Origin: G963677085 sp963677085
Lineage (GTDB): Bacteria; Planctomycetota; Planctomycetia; Pirellulales; Thermoguttaceae
Assembly (NCBI GenBank): GCA_963677085.2
Contig: CAXXFH010000004.1
Location: 434,001-498,000, forward strand
Reading direction: 5' to 3'
DNA length: 64,000 nt
Position numbers and translations under genes: made by a program. Shown piece by piece: positions 8,088-17,308 of the stretch. Below the pieces are notes generated by a model. It did not search any database. It was not told the DNA's origin and saw only the letters and a list, made by a program, of their open reading frames with translations. How positions within the stretch are numbered: the first letter of the stretch is position 1; each line of letters starts with the position of its first letter.

Positions 8088-11015
8088 ATGGAAGTTTCTT
8101 CCCTCGTTTTGGCATGGGCGTTGATCACCCAGACATCGGCTGCCGCCCCGGCAACCGATCGTCTTAAATCGCCCCCACGGCGGGCAAACCCGGCGGCCAT
8201 CGGTACCCCGACTTCGCCGGACGGCTCAACCGCAATTCCCCCCTCCCGGCCGCCTCACTCCCGAACGGGTAACCGCTACGGTGACCAGTTTCCTGCATCC
8301 GCTCTAACACCTCCCGCGACAACAACGCCGCCCGCAACGATGACGACGCCAAACGCGTCCTCGGATTCGAGATATGACATGGCCCCGGCCGACAACGTTT
8401 TTGGTCCGCCTACGGCAATTCCGTCGTCTGTCGACCCCGGCGCTCCAATGGAACCGATCGCATCGCCCCAGGACGGGTTTTCGCTGCCTCCGGTTGAAGC
8501 TGAATTGCCTAGTGAGGCACCCGCCCAACCGCCTGTAGCAGAAGGTTCATCGAACGGAAGCCACCAAGCCGCCCCGGTCGATCGTTACGCAGCTCCCCCA
8601 GCCGCATCCGCCGTCACAGCGCCAAACGATTCATCGCTTCTGCCCGAGGCCGATTCGCTCCGCCCCGAGGCAACCGTACCCACCAACACTCCATCCAACA
8701 ACGCCACGGCCACCGAACGCGGCCCGTTAGTCCCCATCCAACGCGATCCGGCCACTGTGTCCGAGAATCGACCGTCCGAGGAGCGGCCGTCCATGGATCG
8801 GCCGTTGGCACAAACGCGACTCACCCCCCCGGAAATGGTCGCCGAGGCCTTGTCGCCACCGCCGGGAAGTCGGATCGCCGGTCGCCCCGTGTCGTTGGCC
8901 ACCGCTTTGGCCTCAACGCCCGACCGCCAGCGGCGGTTTGAGATCACCGAAGCCTATTGGCAGCTCACCGAATTGCTGGCGATGTACCATTTTGCGTTCG
9001 ACTACCAGGCCCAAATCCAAGCCATCGACGCCCAAGGTCCCCAGGCGACCGCATTGGAAACGGCCCGGGCTGCTGCCGACGCCATGGTCGGTGAAGCCGA
9101 AGTCCGCACCCGCACGGCCCAACACGAACTGGCCGCCTTGATCTTCCTGCCGACAGACGATGCCTCCTTGCCGATTCCCACTGATCGTCCGCACGTGGGA
9201 CCCTATCGCACGCAGTTCGCCACACTGTTTGCCAACCGCGTAGCCCCGGGCAACGCCGTACGGATCGACCGAACGCTGCCGCTGTTGCGAGTGGCCATCG
9301 ACCGTCGCGCCGATGCCGTTCACACAGCCAACGAAGCATGGCAAGCGGCGCTGGCCGCCAACAGCCAGGGTCAACTCGATGTTGCGGCCCTGCAAGACTA
9401 CGCACGACGCCATCTGCTTCAACAGCAGGCGATGATCGGCACGATCGTCCGATACAACCGCGACATCGCCGATTACGCCCTTACCGTCGCCGGCCCGAAC
9501 GCCAGGGCCGAAGATCTGGTTCGGATGATGATCAAACCAACCGACACCCCCATCCGTCCGCTGGCTTCTGAGATGCCGCTGGCTCCGGTTGCCAATCCCA
9601 TGGACGCAGTACAGGGCGTAACCGGTTCGATGGCCATGCCGGCGACGCACCTTGTGCCGGTCCCCACACCTGCCCGGCGTCCGGGTGTTCCCACACCAGC
9701 CCGCCGCCCGCAGCAACTTCAGCCGACGCCCGCTCGACGGCCCGATTCGATGGTCCCCATGCCGGCCCGTCGCCCGGAAGCCGCCGCGCCCAGTGCGGAA
9801 CTCCCCTCGACGGCCCCCGAGCTCCTCGATCCCCAGACGCCCACCCAGGCACGACCACTTGGCGAGAGTCGGCCCACACCGGCCCAACGGCCCCTCCCGA
9901 AGAAACAGGTCCCCACGCGTGCCGTACGACCCTCCGGTGCGATGTCTAGTGTCCAAAAGGGTAACATGCCGGTGGACGACGGTTGGTCGGCTTCTCCAGA
10001 GGTAATGCCCGAGCAGCCGCAACTGTTGCCCACAAGCGACTCGGTCTTGCCGAACCAGACGTCAACCAGTTTGGGGCGTTCGACGCCGCTAGCGCGCCAC
10101 CATATCGCCGCGCAGCCGCGGCAAGTCAACCGGCAGCCCATCGAGCTTACGGCTGGCACCGAAACCGGCACGGCAGCCGACACTGCGACGATCGATCCTT
10201 CGGCACCCAACGCCGCGACGCCATCGGACAACGCCGCCGGGGCTTCCTACGCTGCGATGCTCGAGTTGGACGCGAACGCTCGTCCCAGGCAACTCGCCGC
10301 CACCCTGCATTGGGACCGTGCCTTGACCAGCGACATGGGCGAAGCGATCAACCTGCTCGACTGCCTTCGTGCCCGAACTGGTGGCGACCGTCGCGAATTG
10401 CTGCACAGCTACTGGTACGCTCGCCAACTGACGGCCCAGTATCAAGTGTTAGTCGACCAGCAACAACAACTCGACTCATTTGCCTCGTCGCTGGAACCCA
10501 ACGCCCAGTTGCCGGGCGTTTTGCGAGTGAAGGCCGCCCAGGCCCAAACCCAGGCGACCCAGCAGGAGATTCATGCGTCGCTCGTCGAAGCCCAATACGA
10601 TCTGGCCGCCCGCACCGGCCGGCTGGACGACCTCGTGTGGCCGTTGCCCAGCACGACCCCGCACGCGGGCCGATACGACCTGCGGCTCGACGCCCAAGCG
10701 GCCCAACTCCTGCAAACGTGGCCCATGCGGCGGCTGGTTTCCGCCATCCCCGGACTTGCGCGCTGCCTGCAACAATATGCAACCGTGGTGATCGAAACCG
10801 ACGCACAGTGTGCCGCCACGATGAATACGGTCCGCACTACGGAAGACTCGATTGATCGCGTCATCGGAGCCATTGGCCAACAGACGGACGCGGCCATGGC
10901 CTTCCTGGAACTGCTGACCGAGTACAACCAGGCAATCGCCGACTATGTGCTCGCCGTGGCTCCCGCAAACACGGCCGATGAGACGCTCGTGGCCACACTC
11001 GTACTAAAACCCTAG
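8088..11015 (+). CDS. Secreted proline-rich protein with duplicated helical (TolC-like) module
   Basis: A 975-residue protein with a probable signal peptide (MEVSSLVLAWALITQTSAAA). The ATG at 8088 was chosen because GGAGA lies eight bases upstream; a longer frame to 7959 has no signal-like start. Residues about 25-280 are low-complexity Pro/Ser/Ala. About 283-482 and 765-975 are two related helical modules, each ending with a matching signature (YNRDIADYALTVAGP and YNQAIADYVLAVAP). Both are rich in Ala and Gln like TolC-type coiled coils. Between them lies a linker with repeats of PTPARRP (about 523-614). The helical signature recalls outer-membrane efflux proteins, but two half-modules joined by a linker is not the standard TolC layout. 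It ends eight bases before the dihydrouridine synthase gene, so the two may be co-transcribed. Function unknown. Confidence 0.7.
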   Translation: MEVSSLVLAWALITQTSAAAPATDRLKSPPRRANPAAIGTPTSPDGSTAIPPSRPPHSRTGNRYGDQFPASALTPPATTTPPATMTTPNASSDSRYDMAPADNVFGPPTAIPSSVDPGAPMEPIASPQDGFSLPPVEAELPSEAPAQPPVAEGSSNGSHQAAPVDRYAAPPAASAVTAPNDSSLLPEADSLRPEATVPTNTPSNNATATERGPLVPIQRDPATVSENRPSEERPSMDRPLAQTRLTPPEMVAEALSPPPGSRIAGRPVSLATALASTPDRQRRFEITEAYWQLTELLAMYHFAFDYQAQIQAIDAQGPQATALETARAAADAMVGEAEVRTRTAQHELAALIFLPTDDASLPIPTDRPHVGPYRTQFATLFANRVAPGNAVRIDRTLPLLRVAIDRRADAVHTANEAWQAALAANSQGQLDVAALQDYARRHLLQQQAMIGTIVRYNRDIADYALTVAGPNARAEDLVRMMIKPTDTPIRPLASEMPLAPVANPMDAVQGVTGSMAMPATHLVPVPTPARRPGVPTPARRPQQLQPTPARRPDSMVPMPARRPEAAAPSAELPSTAPELLDPQTPTQARPLGESRPTPAQRPLPKKQVPTRAVRPSGAMSSVQKGNMPVDDGWSASPEVMPEQPQLLPTSDSVLPNQTSTSLGRSTPLARHHIAAQPRQVNRQPIELTAGTETGTAADTATIDPSAPNAATPSDNAAGASYAAMLELDANARPRQLAATLHWDRALTSDMGEAINLLDCLRARTGGDRRELLHSYWYARQLTAQYQVLVDQQQQLDSFASSLEPNAQLPGVLRVKAAQAQTQATQQEIHASLVEAQYDLAARTGRLDDLVWPLPSTTPHAGRYDLRLDAQAAQLLQTWPMRRLVSAIPGLARCLQQYATVVIETDAQCAATMNTVRTTEDSIDRVIGAIGQQTDAAMAFLELLTEYNQAIADYVLAVAPANTADETLVATLVLKP

Positions 11016-11023
11016 ACGCGAGT

Positions 11024-12088
11024 ATGTCTGGCTCCGACAGTATTGATCAACCGTCGATTCGTCCGCTGCGTATCGGCCCGCTAAAGATTGATCCCCCCGT
11101 ACTTCAGGCGCCGATGGCGGGTTACACAAACTTCGCCTACCGGCAGATCGTGCGTCGGCTGGGTGGCGTGGGCCTTCCGGCGACCGAAATGGTCAGCGCC
11201 CGGGGGTTCCTGGAGATCGACGCCCGCGACGGCGATTATCCCGACCGTCTCTGGGGTATCAAGGACGAACCGCGCCCGCTAGCCGTGCAGATCTGGGACA
11301 ACGATCCCGACACGCTGGCGGCCGTCGGGCACCGGTTGGTCGAGGAATTCTCGGTCAGCGTGGTCGACATCAACTTCGGCTGCCCGGCACGCGACGTATC
11401 GGAAAAGGCGCGAAGCGGTTCCTACCTGCTGCGGTATCCCGACCGGATCGCTCGAATCGTCGCCCGGGTGGTCGACGCCTGCCGTCCGGTGCCCGTGACG
11501 GCCAAGATTCGGCTCGGCCCCGACCGGCAGCAGATCAACGCGATCGACGTGGCCCAAGCGATCGAGGGCGCCGGCGCGGCGGCCCTTACGGTACACGGCC
11601 GCACCACGGCCGAAAAATTCTCGGGCAACGCCAACTGGGATGAGATCGCCCGAATCAAACCTCACATGAAGTCGATTCCGCTGATCGGCAACGGCGACTT
11701 GACCACCGCCGAGGCGGTCGTCGACGTGTTTCACCGCTACGATATCGACGGGGTGATGATCGGCCGGGCGGGCCTGGGCCGGCCGTGGCTGTTTCGTCAG
11801 ATCGAAGCGGCGCTGCGCGGCAAGCCGATTCCGCCCGAGCCCACGTTGGACGAGCAACACCACCTGCTCTTGGATCACTACGAGGCGGTCGTCGAGCGAT
11901 TCGGTCCCGCGAAGGGCACCATGCTCATGCGTCGCTACGCCTGCAACTACGCCCAAGGTCACCGCGGCGCTCGGGCGTTTCGAGGGGAGGTGAGCGGTGT
12001 AAAGACGCCTGACGAGTTTCGGGCAGCCGTTCAGAAATTCTTTCTGGACGCGGGCGAAGCCGCGAGCGGCCACAACTCTAGTCCCTAG
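11024..12088 (+). CDS. dus: tRNA-dihydrouridine synthase
   Basis: A 354-residue FMN-dependent enzyme that reduces uridine to dihydrouridine in tRNA. The TIM-barrel family is clear from LQAPMAGYTNFAYR near the N-terminus, the catalytic Cys120 in NFGCP, the LTVHGRT motif, the phosphate-binding segment IPLIGNGDL and VMIGRAGLGRPW. The C-terminal helical RNA-binding part (from about 260) includes MRRYACNYAQGHRGAR. Family proteins are close to this length. It begins eight bases after the stop of the preceding proline-rich gene. Assignment to DusB versus other Dus subtypes is not secure. Confidence 0.93.
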   Translation: MSGSDSIDQPSIRPLRIGPLKIDPPVLQAPMAGYTNFAYRQIVRRLGGVGLPATEMVSARGFLEIDARDGDYPDRLWGIKDEPRPLAVQIWDNDPDTLAAVGHRLVEEFSVSVVDINFGCPARDVSEKARSGSYLLRYPDRIARIVARVVDACRPVPVTAKIRLGPDRQQINAIDVAQAIEGAGAAALTVHGRTTAEKFSGNANWDEIARIKPHMKSIPLIGNGDLTTAEAVVDVFHRYDIDGVMIGRAGLGRPWLFRQIEAALRGKPIPPEPTLDEQHHLLLDHYEAVVERFGPAKGTMLMRRYACNYAQGHRGARAFRGEVSGVKTPDEFRAAVQKFFLDAGEAASGHNSSP

Positions 12089-12106
12089 CCTCTAGCCCCT
12101 CCTTCG

Positions 12107-12535
12107 TCACGCCTTCAGCACCAGCACCGGACAATGGGCCAAGCGGACGACGCGTTCGGCTACGGAGCCGATTAGCAGGTGTTTCAGAGCTGATTTACCG
12201 TGGCTGGAGACGACCACCAACCCGGCTTCGGTCTCTTCGGCGTATTGGGCAATCTCGTGGCCCGGGTCGCCGAAGCGAATCGAAACCTGCAAGTCGCCGT
12301 AGCCACGTTGCCCAAGTTCTCGACGAAGGGCCTCGGTCGCGTGCTCGCTGCGGCTTTCGTCGTCGATCGTGTACCAGATCACGCCCGGGTCGCTGACCTC
12401 GAGAATCGGCAGCACGTGGATCAGGTGCAGATGCTTCGGATCGTCGACCATCTCCTGGGCAGCCGCCAGCGCGGCGAAGGAATCGTCGGAGAAGTCGATG
12501 GGAACAACAACCGTTTTCCGTGGCAGCCAGTTCAT
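12107..12535 (-). CDS. Universal stress protein (UspA family)
   Basis: A 142-residue single-domain Usp starting MNWLPRKTVVVPIDFSDDSF. The conserved N-terminal VVPIDFSDDS and the C-terminal nucleotide-binding segment (VVSSHGKSALKHLLIGSVAE) are both present. The glycine that usually follows HGRT/HGKS is Ala here, so ATP binding may be weaker. It probably acts as a cytoplasmic dimer in stress response. It follows the NSS transporter and its small subunit on the same strand with a 64-base gap, so it may be the last gene of that operon; Usp proteins are sometimes coupled to transporters. Confidence 0.9.
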   Translation of the reverse strand: MNWLPRKTVVVPIDFSDDSFAALAAAQEMVDDPKHLHLIHVLPILEVSDPGVIWYTIDDESRSEHATEALRRELGQRGYGDLQVSIRFGDPGHEIAQYAEETEAGLVVVSSHGKSALKHLLIGSVAERVVRLAHCPVLVLKA

Positions 12536-12599
12536 GCTTTTTCTCCCGTCGCTCAGTCGTCGTGAATGCCAGCGTTGTGAATGTCAGTCGCCGTAAAGG

Positions 12600-12755
12600 T
12601 CATTCGTCCTGGGTATCGGGCGTGATAATGTCGGCCTGAGTGTGCAGGTGCTTGGTCGATTCGGGCGTTGCTACGACCCGATAGATGCACCATCCCAACA
12701 GGCCGGTCATGCCGCCCACTGCTATGCACATTACCACCCATCCGCCAAGTGTCAT
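12600..12755 (-). CDS. MetS-like small subunit of NSS transporter
   Basis: A 51-residue protein (MTLGGWVVMCIAVGGMTGLL at its start) with one membrane helix and a charged C-terminal tail of about 25 residues. Its ATG overlaps the TGA of the large transporter gene in an ATGA junction, so translation is coupled. Two-gene NSS transporters such as the MetP/MetS methionine system carry just such a tiny subunit downstream. Size, topology and position all fit; sequence similarity in so short a protein cannot be judged by eye. Confidence 0.75.
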   Translation of the reverse strand: MTLGGWVVMCIAVGGMTGLLGWCIYRVVATPESTKHLHTQADIITPDTQDE

Positions 12756-14380
12756 GGCCACACCTCCTCTTGCTGCTCAAGCCGCCGCCAACGTTTGACC
12801 GACTGCGCGATCAACAACAGAAACAAGACGATAACAATCGCGATAAATCCAACCGCAGCTTGGGCCACCGGCTCGTTGGCGATTTGGCCAAGCCGCGTGA
12901 CTTCGCCCGGATCGGGCGTCTTGAGAAACTGCTGATAGAACCAGAAACCAAAAATCGTCAGCAAGTACACGGGCGAAACATACTTGATAACGAATTTCAC
13001 AAAGTTGGGAATGCGAATTTCAGCACCGCGGTTCAACTCGCGGAATCCTCGTTCCACGCCAAGTATCCAGGCAAACAATATCACTTGGAATGTCGCCAGG
13101 ACGTAGATACAGAACGTGCCCACCCAAAAGTCGATGGTATCCAACGCCAGCAGGTTTTTCGAGAAGAACACGACGAACGCCGCTCCCATCGCGGTGATAA
13201 ACCCCAACATGGACACCGAGGCCTTACGGCCCAGCCCCAAGCCTTCTTCGAGCAGGGCAATCGCCGGCTGGAGCATGGAGAGCGAACTGGTAACCGCTGC
13301 CAGGAAAAGCAGGAAGAAGAACAGGAACCCGAACAGACGTCCGGCAAACATCTGGTTGAACACATTCGGCAGCGCGACAAACCCCATTCCAAACGTGCCA
13401 GGCGGATCCTGCACGAACGCAACGCCCAGAAACACGAACGCCGCAGGAATGGTAATCAGGCCGCCTAAGGCCACCTCACAGAACCCGTTGCCTGCTGCTG
13501 CGGTAAGGCTGGAAAGTGCGACATCGTCGTCTTCTCGCAAATAACTCGCATATGTGATGATGATCCCAAAACCCACCGAGAGCGAAAAAAAGATTTGCCC
13601 TGCCGCCGCCAGCCAGATTTCCGGATTGCTCAACGACATAAGCAACGTCTTATCGGGAGTCGACGGATTCCACATGTATCCCAGGCCGTTGAGCACATTC
13701 TGGTCTGGCTTATCCGCAATCGGGGTACCCAACGTGAGAACACGAACCAAAACAACCAAGGCACACAAGACTAACGCCGGCATGGCCCACTTGCAGAACC
13801 ACTCGATCCCTTTCGTCAGCCCTCGGTAAATCAAGACGAAATTGACAACAAAACAAATCACCAGGAAGAACACGGCCGAGCCGAGGAACGATCCACTAGA
13901 TGTGTCCAACGCACTGCCGTTGTCGCCCATTCCGACAAAGGTGTTGAAGAAGTCGTTGTAACCCTCTGGGCCAGCATTCGCATCCCACGAACCCAGCAGG
14001 TATCGAAACGAATAGGCCAGGCACCACGCCTCGATATACACATAGTACATGTAAATCATCACCGGAATGACGATTGCCAGCACGCCGAGATACGGGGCCA
14101 TGCGGTTCGACCAAATCGTGCGATAGATGCCCGGCGAGGAATTAAACCCGTGGCGCCCGCCATAGCGTCCCATCGACCATTCGACCCAAGCGATCGGAAG
14201 CCCCAGCAACAAGAAGGCGGTAGCATAGGGAATCATGAAGGCACCGCCGCCATATTGGGCGGCCAGCCCTGGAAAGCGTAGAAAGTTTCCCAACCCCACG
14301 GCACTGCCGGTTACGGCCAGAATCACACCAAATCGCGAAGCCCACGCTTCTTTGTTGCCATTGCCGTTGAGTTGATTCAC
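12752..14380 (-). CDS. Sodium-dependent NSS-family (SNF) transporter
   Basis: A 542-residue secondary transporter with 12 or so membrane helices. The TM1 signature GSAVGLGNFLRFPGLAAQYG closely follows the LeuT-fold sodium and substrate site. The Gly-rich segment YGGGAFMIPY and the later SLSVGFGIIITYASYL match TM1/TM6 regions of the neurotransmitter:sodium symporter family. A GTG at 14378-14380 was chosen as start because GGGGGA lies upstream and the sequence from there (VNQLNGNGNKEAWASRFG) precedes TM1 as usual; an upstream GTG at 14443 is possible. It likely imports an amino acid using Na+. The following small gene overlaps its stop codon. Confidence 0.88.
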   Translation of the reverse strand: MNQLNGNGNKEAWASRFGVILAVTGSAVGLGNFLRFPGLAAQYGGGAFMIPYATAFLLLGLPIAWVEWSMGRYGGRHGFNSSPGIYRTIWSNRMAPYLGVLAIVIPVMIYMYYVYIEAWCLAYSFRYLLGSWDANAGPEGYNDFFNTFVGMGDNGSALDTSSGSFLGSAVFFLVICFVVNFVLIYRGLTKGIEWFCKWAMPALVLCALVVLVRVLTLGTPIADKPDQNVLNGLGYMWNPSTPDKTLLMSLSNPEIWLAAAGQIFFSLSVGFGIIITYASYLREDDDVALSSLTAAAGNGFCEVALGGLITIPAAFVFLGVAFVQDPPGTFGMGFVALPNVFNQMFAGRLFGFLFFFLLFLAAVTSSLSMLQPAIALLEEGLGLGRKASVSMLGFITAMGAAFVVFFSKNLLALDTIDFWVGTFCIYVLATFQVILFAWILGVERGFRELNRGAEIRIPNFVKFVIKYVSPVYLLTIFGFWFYQQFLKTPDPGEVTRLGQIANEPVAQAAVGFIAIVIVLFLLLIAQSVKRWRRLEQQEEVWP

Positions 14381-14879
14381 TGCTGTGTTTCCCCCAATTG
14401 CCGCTTTGAAACGTGCCTTCGACCACCCCACTTCTCCCACCACTTACGCGATAGCCACCCGGGTACATTTGTCAATCTTCGATTGACGGGGGCCGCGGGC
14501 AGCTTGTATGCCTGTGTTCGGAACTGGCTGACAAGTGGCCATCGCCCCCCCTACGGCAGGGATATCTTCTTCGCCGGACAGCCTTCCCCGCCTCCATTGT
14601 GACCTTTCGCGCGACATTCGCCAGCCTGTCCTTGTCGCTAGCTTACACGGCACTCTGGCACTATTAGGTCATAAATGCTTTTTGTGTCAAGGTTTAACTT
14701 CAAGATCCCCCACCGGCATGTTATTTTTGACAGCCATTATTGCCAAAACAAGCTGCCCGACGTATCATTTCCCTCAGACCGAAATCGTACGACCGACGCC
14801 GAGGACCGCCAGCAAGTCGGAAACGCTCTGGAATCGGCTCCCGAGCTGTTGCAATACGAGCCGCAAAAACACGACCCCA
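14381..14879 (+). other. Divergent intergenic region with degenerate repeat
   Basis: Nearly 500 bases between divergently transcribed transporter and regulator genes. It must carry promoters for both, but no convincing -35/-10 pair was found: a TTGACA at 14727 lacks a -10 partner. A 48-base stretch at 14493-14540 matches 33009-33056 at 40 of 48 positions. No gene is seen. Confidence 0.5.
14493..14540 (+). repeat. Degenerate dispersed repeat related to 33009-33056
   Basis: Aligns without gaps to 33009-33056 with 40 of 48 bases identical (shared cores CGGGCAGCTTG and ACTGGCTGACAAG). Unlike the other copy it lacks the intact GGGTGCCAC/GTGGCACCC ends, so it appears to be a decayed member. Confidence 0.7.
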
Positions 14880-15578
14880 ATGCGAACTGACGCAATGACC
14901 GCCCACGCCATAACTAGCGACGCTGATCTGCTCGACCTGCTTCGGGTCGCTGGCTCGATGGGCGTCAACGATTTGGCCTCGGCCACCGAGGTAACCGCGA
15001 CGGCCGTGCGGCAGCGTCTTACCCGGCTGATGGGCCAGCGTTTGATCCAGCGAGAGGCGGTCCGCTCGGGACGGGGGCGCCCGCACCACCTTTATCGGCT
15101 CACAGAAAAGGGGCTCCAGCAAACCGGATCGAATTTTACCGATTTAGCCCGGGCGCTGTGGCGAGAAATCAACCGGATCGAGGACCCTCAGCTTTGCCAG
15201 CAGATTCTTCGCCGGATCGCCAAGGCGTTGGCCGAGCAGTACGCGCAACGGATTACCGGCACTACCGCGGCCGAACGGATGCGTTCGCTGGCCGCGTTGT
15301 TTTCCGAGTGGCGGATTCCCGTTTCGCTCGACGAAAACACGCCGAACCCGGGCATTACCGCACATGCCTGCCCCTACCCGCGTCTGGCCGAAAACGATCG
15401 TAGCGTGTGTCTGATGGAACAAATGTTGTTTTCCGAACTGCTGGGCAGCGACGTTTCGCTAACTTGCTGCCGGCTCGACGGAGCAGAAAACTGCCAGTTC
15501 CACGCCCAACAACGGGCGAGTATACTGACCGGTTTGCATGTTTCCCTGAGCCAAACCAGCAGGAGTGAAACGGTTTGA
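14880..15578 (+). CDS. SufR-like Fe-S cluster-sensing transcriptional regulator
   Basis: A 232-residue protein with an N-terminal winged helix (LLRVAGSMGVNDLASATEVT, then AVRQRLTRLMGQRLIQRE with the wing SGRGRPHHLYRLT). The C-terminal sensor domain has cysteines spaced C-x12-C (HACPYPRL...RSVC) followed by a CC-x7-C group (TCCRLDGAENC), like the 4Fe-4S ligands of SufR. SufR represses suf operons when its cluster is loaded. Its place directly upstream of nuoB-sufC-sufB-sufD fits that role. The start is the ATG at 14880; an ATG at 14895 is an alternative. The stop overlaps the next ATG (TGATG), indicating translational coupling. No inverted-repeat operator was identified. Confidence 0.85.
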   Translation: MRTDAMTAHAITSDADLLDLLRVAGSMGVNDLASATEVTATAVRQRLTRLMGQRLIQREAVRSGRGRPHHLYRLTEKGLQQTGSNFTDLARALWREINRIEDPQLCQQILRRIAKALAEQYAQRITGTTAAERMRSLAALFSEWRIPVSLDENTPNPGITAHACPYPRLAENDRSVCLMEQMLFSELLGSDVSLTCCRLDGAENCQFHAQQRASILTGLHVSLSQTSRSETV

Positions 15579-16234
15579 TGTCACAGCCCTGGATTGAAGG
15601 ACGTTTTGAAGAAGGACCGCTGACCACCACAATCGAACAAGTCATCAACTGGGCTCGCCAGGCGAGCCTGTGGCCGATGACGTTCGGGGTGGCCTGTTGC
15701 GCCATTGAAATGATGTCGGCTGGTGCGGGCCGGTTCGATATGGACCGCTTTGGTGCCGGCGCGTTTCGTGCCAGTCCCCGGCAGAGCGATCTGATGATCG
15801 TGGCCGGAACCGTCACCTACAAAATGGCCAGCCGGATCCGCCGGTTGTACGACCTCATGCCGGAGCCCAAATACGTGATGGCTATGGGAGCGTGCACCAT
15901 TGGTGGGGGTCCTTACTTCCAACACGGCTACCATGTGGTCAAGGGAGTGGATTTGGTCGTTCCGGTCGATGTATATGTTCCCGGTTGCCCCCCGCGGCCG
16001 GAATCGATGCTCGAAGGCCTGATGCGGCTGCAAGACAAAATCAAGGGACATCGAATTGCCAAGCGAACTCCGGTCGGCGGCAGCCGCTTGAGCCAATGGG
16101 GCCGAGCGAGCACCAAAGTCGAAGACGAATTGCCCCGGCCGCACCTATCGGGATTTGTTCGGGTGGAAGACGTTGAAACCGTATTTCACCACCAGAAAGA
16201 AGTTGAACCACCGGAAGAGAAGAAGTCCGACTGA
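15578..16234 (+). CDS. nuoB: NuoB-like [4Fe-4S] subunit of complex I, stand-alone
   Basis: A 218-residue protein of the NADH-quinone oxidoreductase subunit B family. All ligands for cluster N2 are visible: the tandem Cys in FGVACCAIEMM, the Cys in GACTIGGGPY and the Cys in YVPGCPPRPE. The C-terminal 60 residues (from KGHRIAKRTP to the acidic-basic end EEKKSD) extend beyond the core. Normally NuoB is encoded with NuoA, C and D; none is in this window. It overlaps the regulator's stop (TGATG) and its own stop overlaps the sufC start (TGATG again), so it is translated as part of the suf unit. It may be a genuine complex I subunit placed with its cluster supply, or a paralog with another role. 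Confidence 0.9.
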   Translation: MSQPWIEGRFEEGPLTTTIEQVINWARQASLWPMTFGVACCAIEMMSAGAGRFDMDRFGAGAFRASPRQSDLMIVAGTVTYKMASRIRRLYDLMPEPKYVMAMGACTIGGGPYFQHGYHVVKGVDLVVPVDVYVPGCPPRPESMLEGLMRLQDKIKGHRIAKRTPVGGSRLSQWGRASTKVEDELPRPHLSGFVRVEDVETVFHHQKEVEPPEEKKSD

Positions 16235-17097
16235 TGATCACTCCAGCCAGCTCACTAAAAATCACCGACCTGCGTGTAAGTGTTGCCGAAAAACCCATCC
16301 TTCGTGGTGTAAGCCTGGAGATTCGTGGTGGCGAAACCCACGCCCTGATGGGACCTAACGGCTCGGGCAAAAGCACTCTGGGATTTGCCATCATGGGCCA
16401 TCCCGGCTACCAGGTGACCAAAGGAAAGATTGAGCTGGACGGGGTAGACCTGACGGAGTTGGAGCCAAACGAACGGGCGAGGGCCGGCATATTCATGGCC
16501 TTTCAACGCCCCGTCGCCATTCCTGGCGTCAAGATGGCCGACTTCCTCCGCCACGCCGCGACGAACTGCCGTCATCCCGAGCGCAAGGAGGGCGAGGACC
16601 TTCTCCCCATGCGGCAGTTCCGCAAAGAGCTCAAAGATCAGATGGGCCAATTGCGGATCGACGCCGAGTTCGCCCGTCGCTATGTCAACGATGGTTTTTC
16701 CGGCGGCGAGATGAAACGCGCCGAAATTCTCCAAATGGCCATGCTGCGGCCGAAGTACGCCATCCTCGACGAGACCGACAGTGGACTCGACGTAGACGCC
16801 GTCCGCCTGGCCAGCCAAAGCATCGCACAAATCGGCCGGCACCAGATGGGTATTCTCATCATCACCCATCACGAGCAACTGCTGGAACACAACCGACCCG
16901 AATTCACCCATGTGATGCTCGGCGGGCGCTTGGTCGAAACGGGCGGTCCCGAATTGGCCGCCGAACTGCACAAGCAGGGCTACGACCGGGTTCGCGCCCA
17001 GTATCCCGAGGCAGCCGCGATCGAAGAGGCCATGGAAGCCAACGCCAGCAGCCGTCCGACGGAAACGGCAGAGTCAACGATCACCGTAACGCCCTAA
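16234..17097 (+). CDS. sufC: SufC, Fe-S assembly ATPase
   Basis: A 287-residue ABC-type ATPase of the SufBCD scaffold, which powers Fe-S cluster assembly in the cytoplasm. Walker A is GPNGSGKST (residues 40-48), the signature is FSGGEMKRAEI, Walker B is YAILDETDSGLD, and the H-loop is IITHH. ETDSGLD rather than EATSALD is typical of SufC. The C-terminus is about 30 residues longer than many SufC proteins and is acidic to low-complexity. The ATG overlaps the nuoB stop by one base. A 211-base gap with a composite repeat separates it from sufB. Confidence 0.96.
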   Translation: MITPASSLKITDLRVSVAEKPILRGVSLEIRGGETHALMGPNGSGKSTLGFAIMGHPGYQVTKGKIELDGVDLTELEPNERARAGIFMAFQRPVAIPGVKMADFLRHAATNCRHPERKEGEDLLPMRQFRKELKDQMGQLRIDAEFARRYVNDGFSGGEMKRAEILQMAMLRPKYAILDETDSGLDVDAVRLASQSIAQIGRHQMGILIITHHEQLLEHNRPEFTHVMLGGRLVETGGPELAAELHKQGYDRVRAQYPEAAAIEEAMEANASSRPTETAESTITVTP

Positions 17098-17121
17098 TGC
17101 CCTTTGGGAACGTGTTTCGAA

Positions 17122-17265
17122 CTCCCCTCACCCCTGTGGGGGAGAGGGGCCGGGGGTGACGGGCGGACGCGGCAAGGTTGTTCCTGAAGCCAACACCTGC
17201 GCCGCTGCAATCCACCCTCACCCGGCGGCTTCGCCGCCACCCTCTCCCGCCGAGCGGGAGAGGGT
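17122..17265 (+). repeat. Composite CCCTCACC/GGGAGAGG repeat, copy A
   Basis: A 144-base composite element between sufC and sufB. It holds two palindromic modules: CTCCCCTCACCCC...GGGGAGAGGGGCCGG and CACCCGGCGGCTTCGCCGCC followed by CTCTCCCGCC-GAG-CGGGAGAG. They are joined by a spacer that contains GCCGCT.CAA.CCACC. An inverted copy with the same order lies at 35517-35659. It sits inside an operon, so it may attenuate or process the transcript. Confidence 0.8.
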
Positions 17266-17308
17266 AAAAACATGACCTGACAAACCGATTTCCAAACGGG
17301 AGCCAGCT

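Noticed and set aside
14727..14760. TTGACA as a promoter for the Suf regulator
   Set aside because: No -10-like hexamer lies at 16-18 bases downstream.
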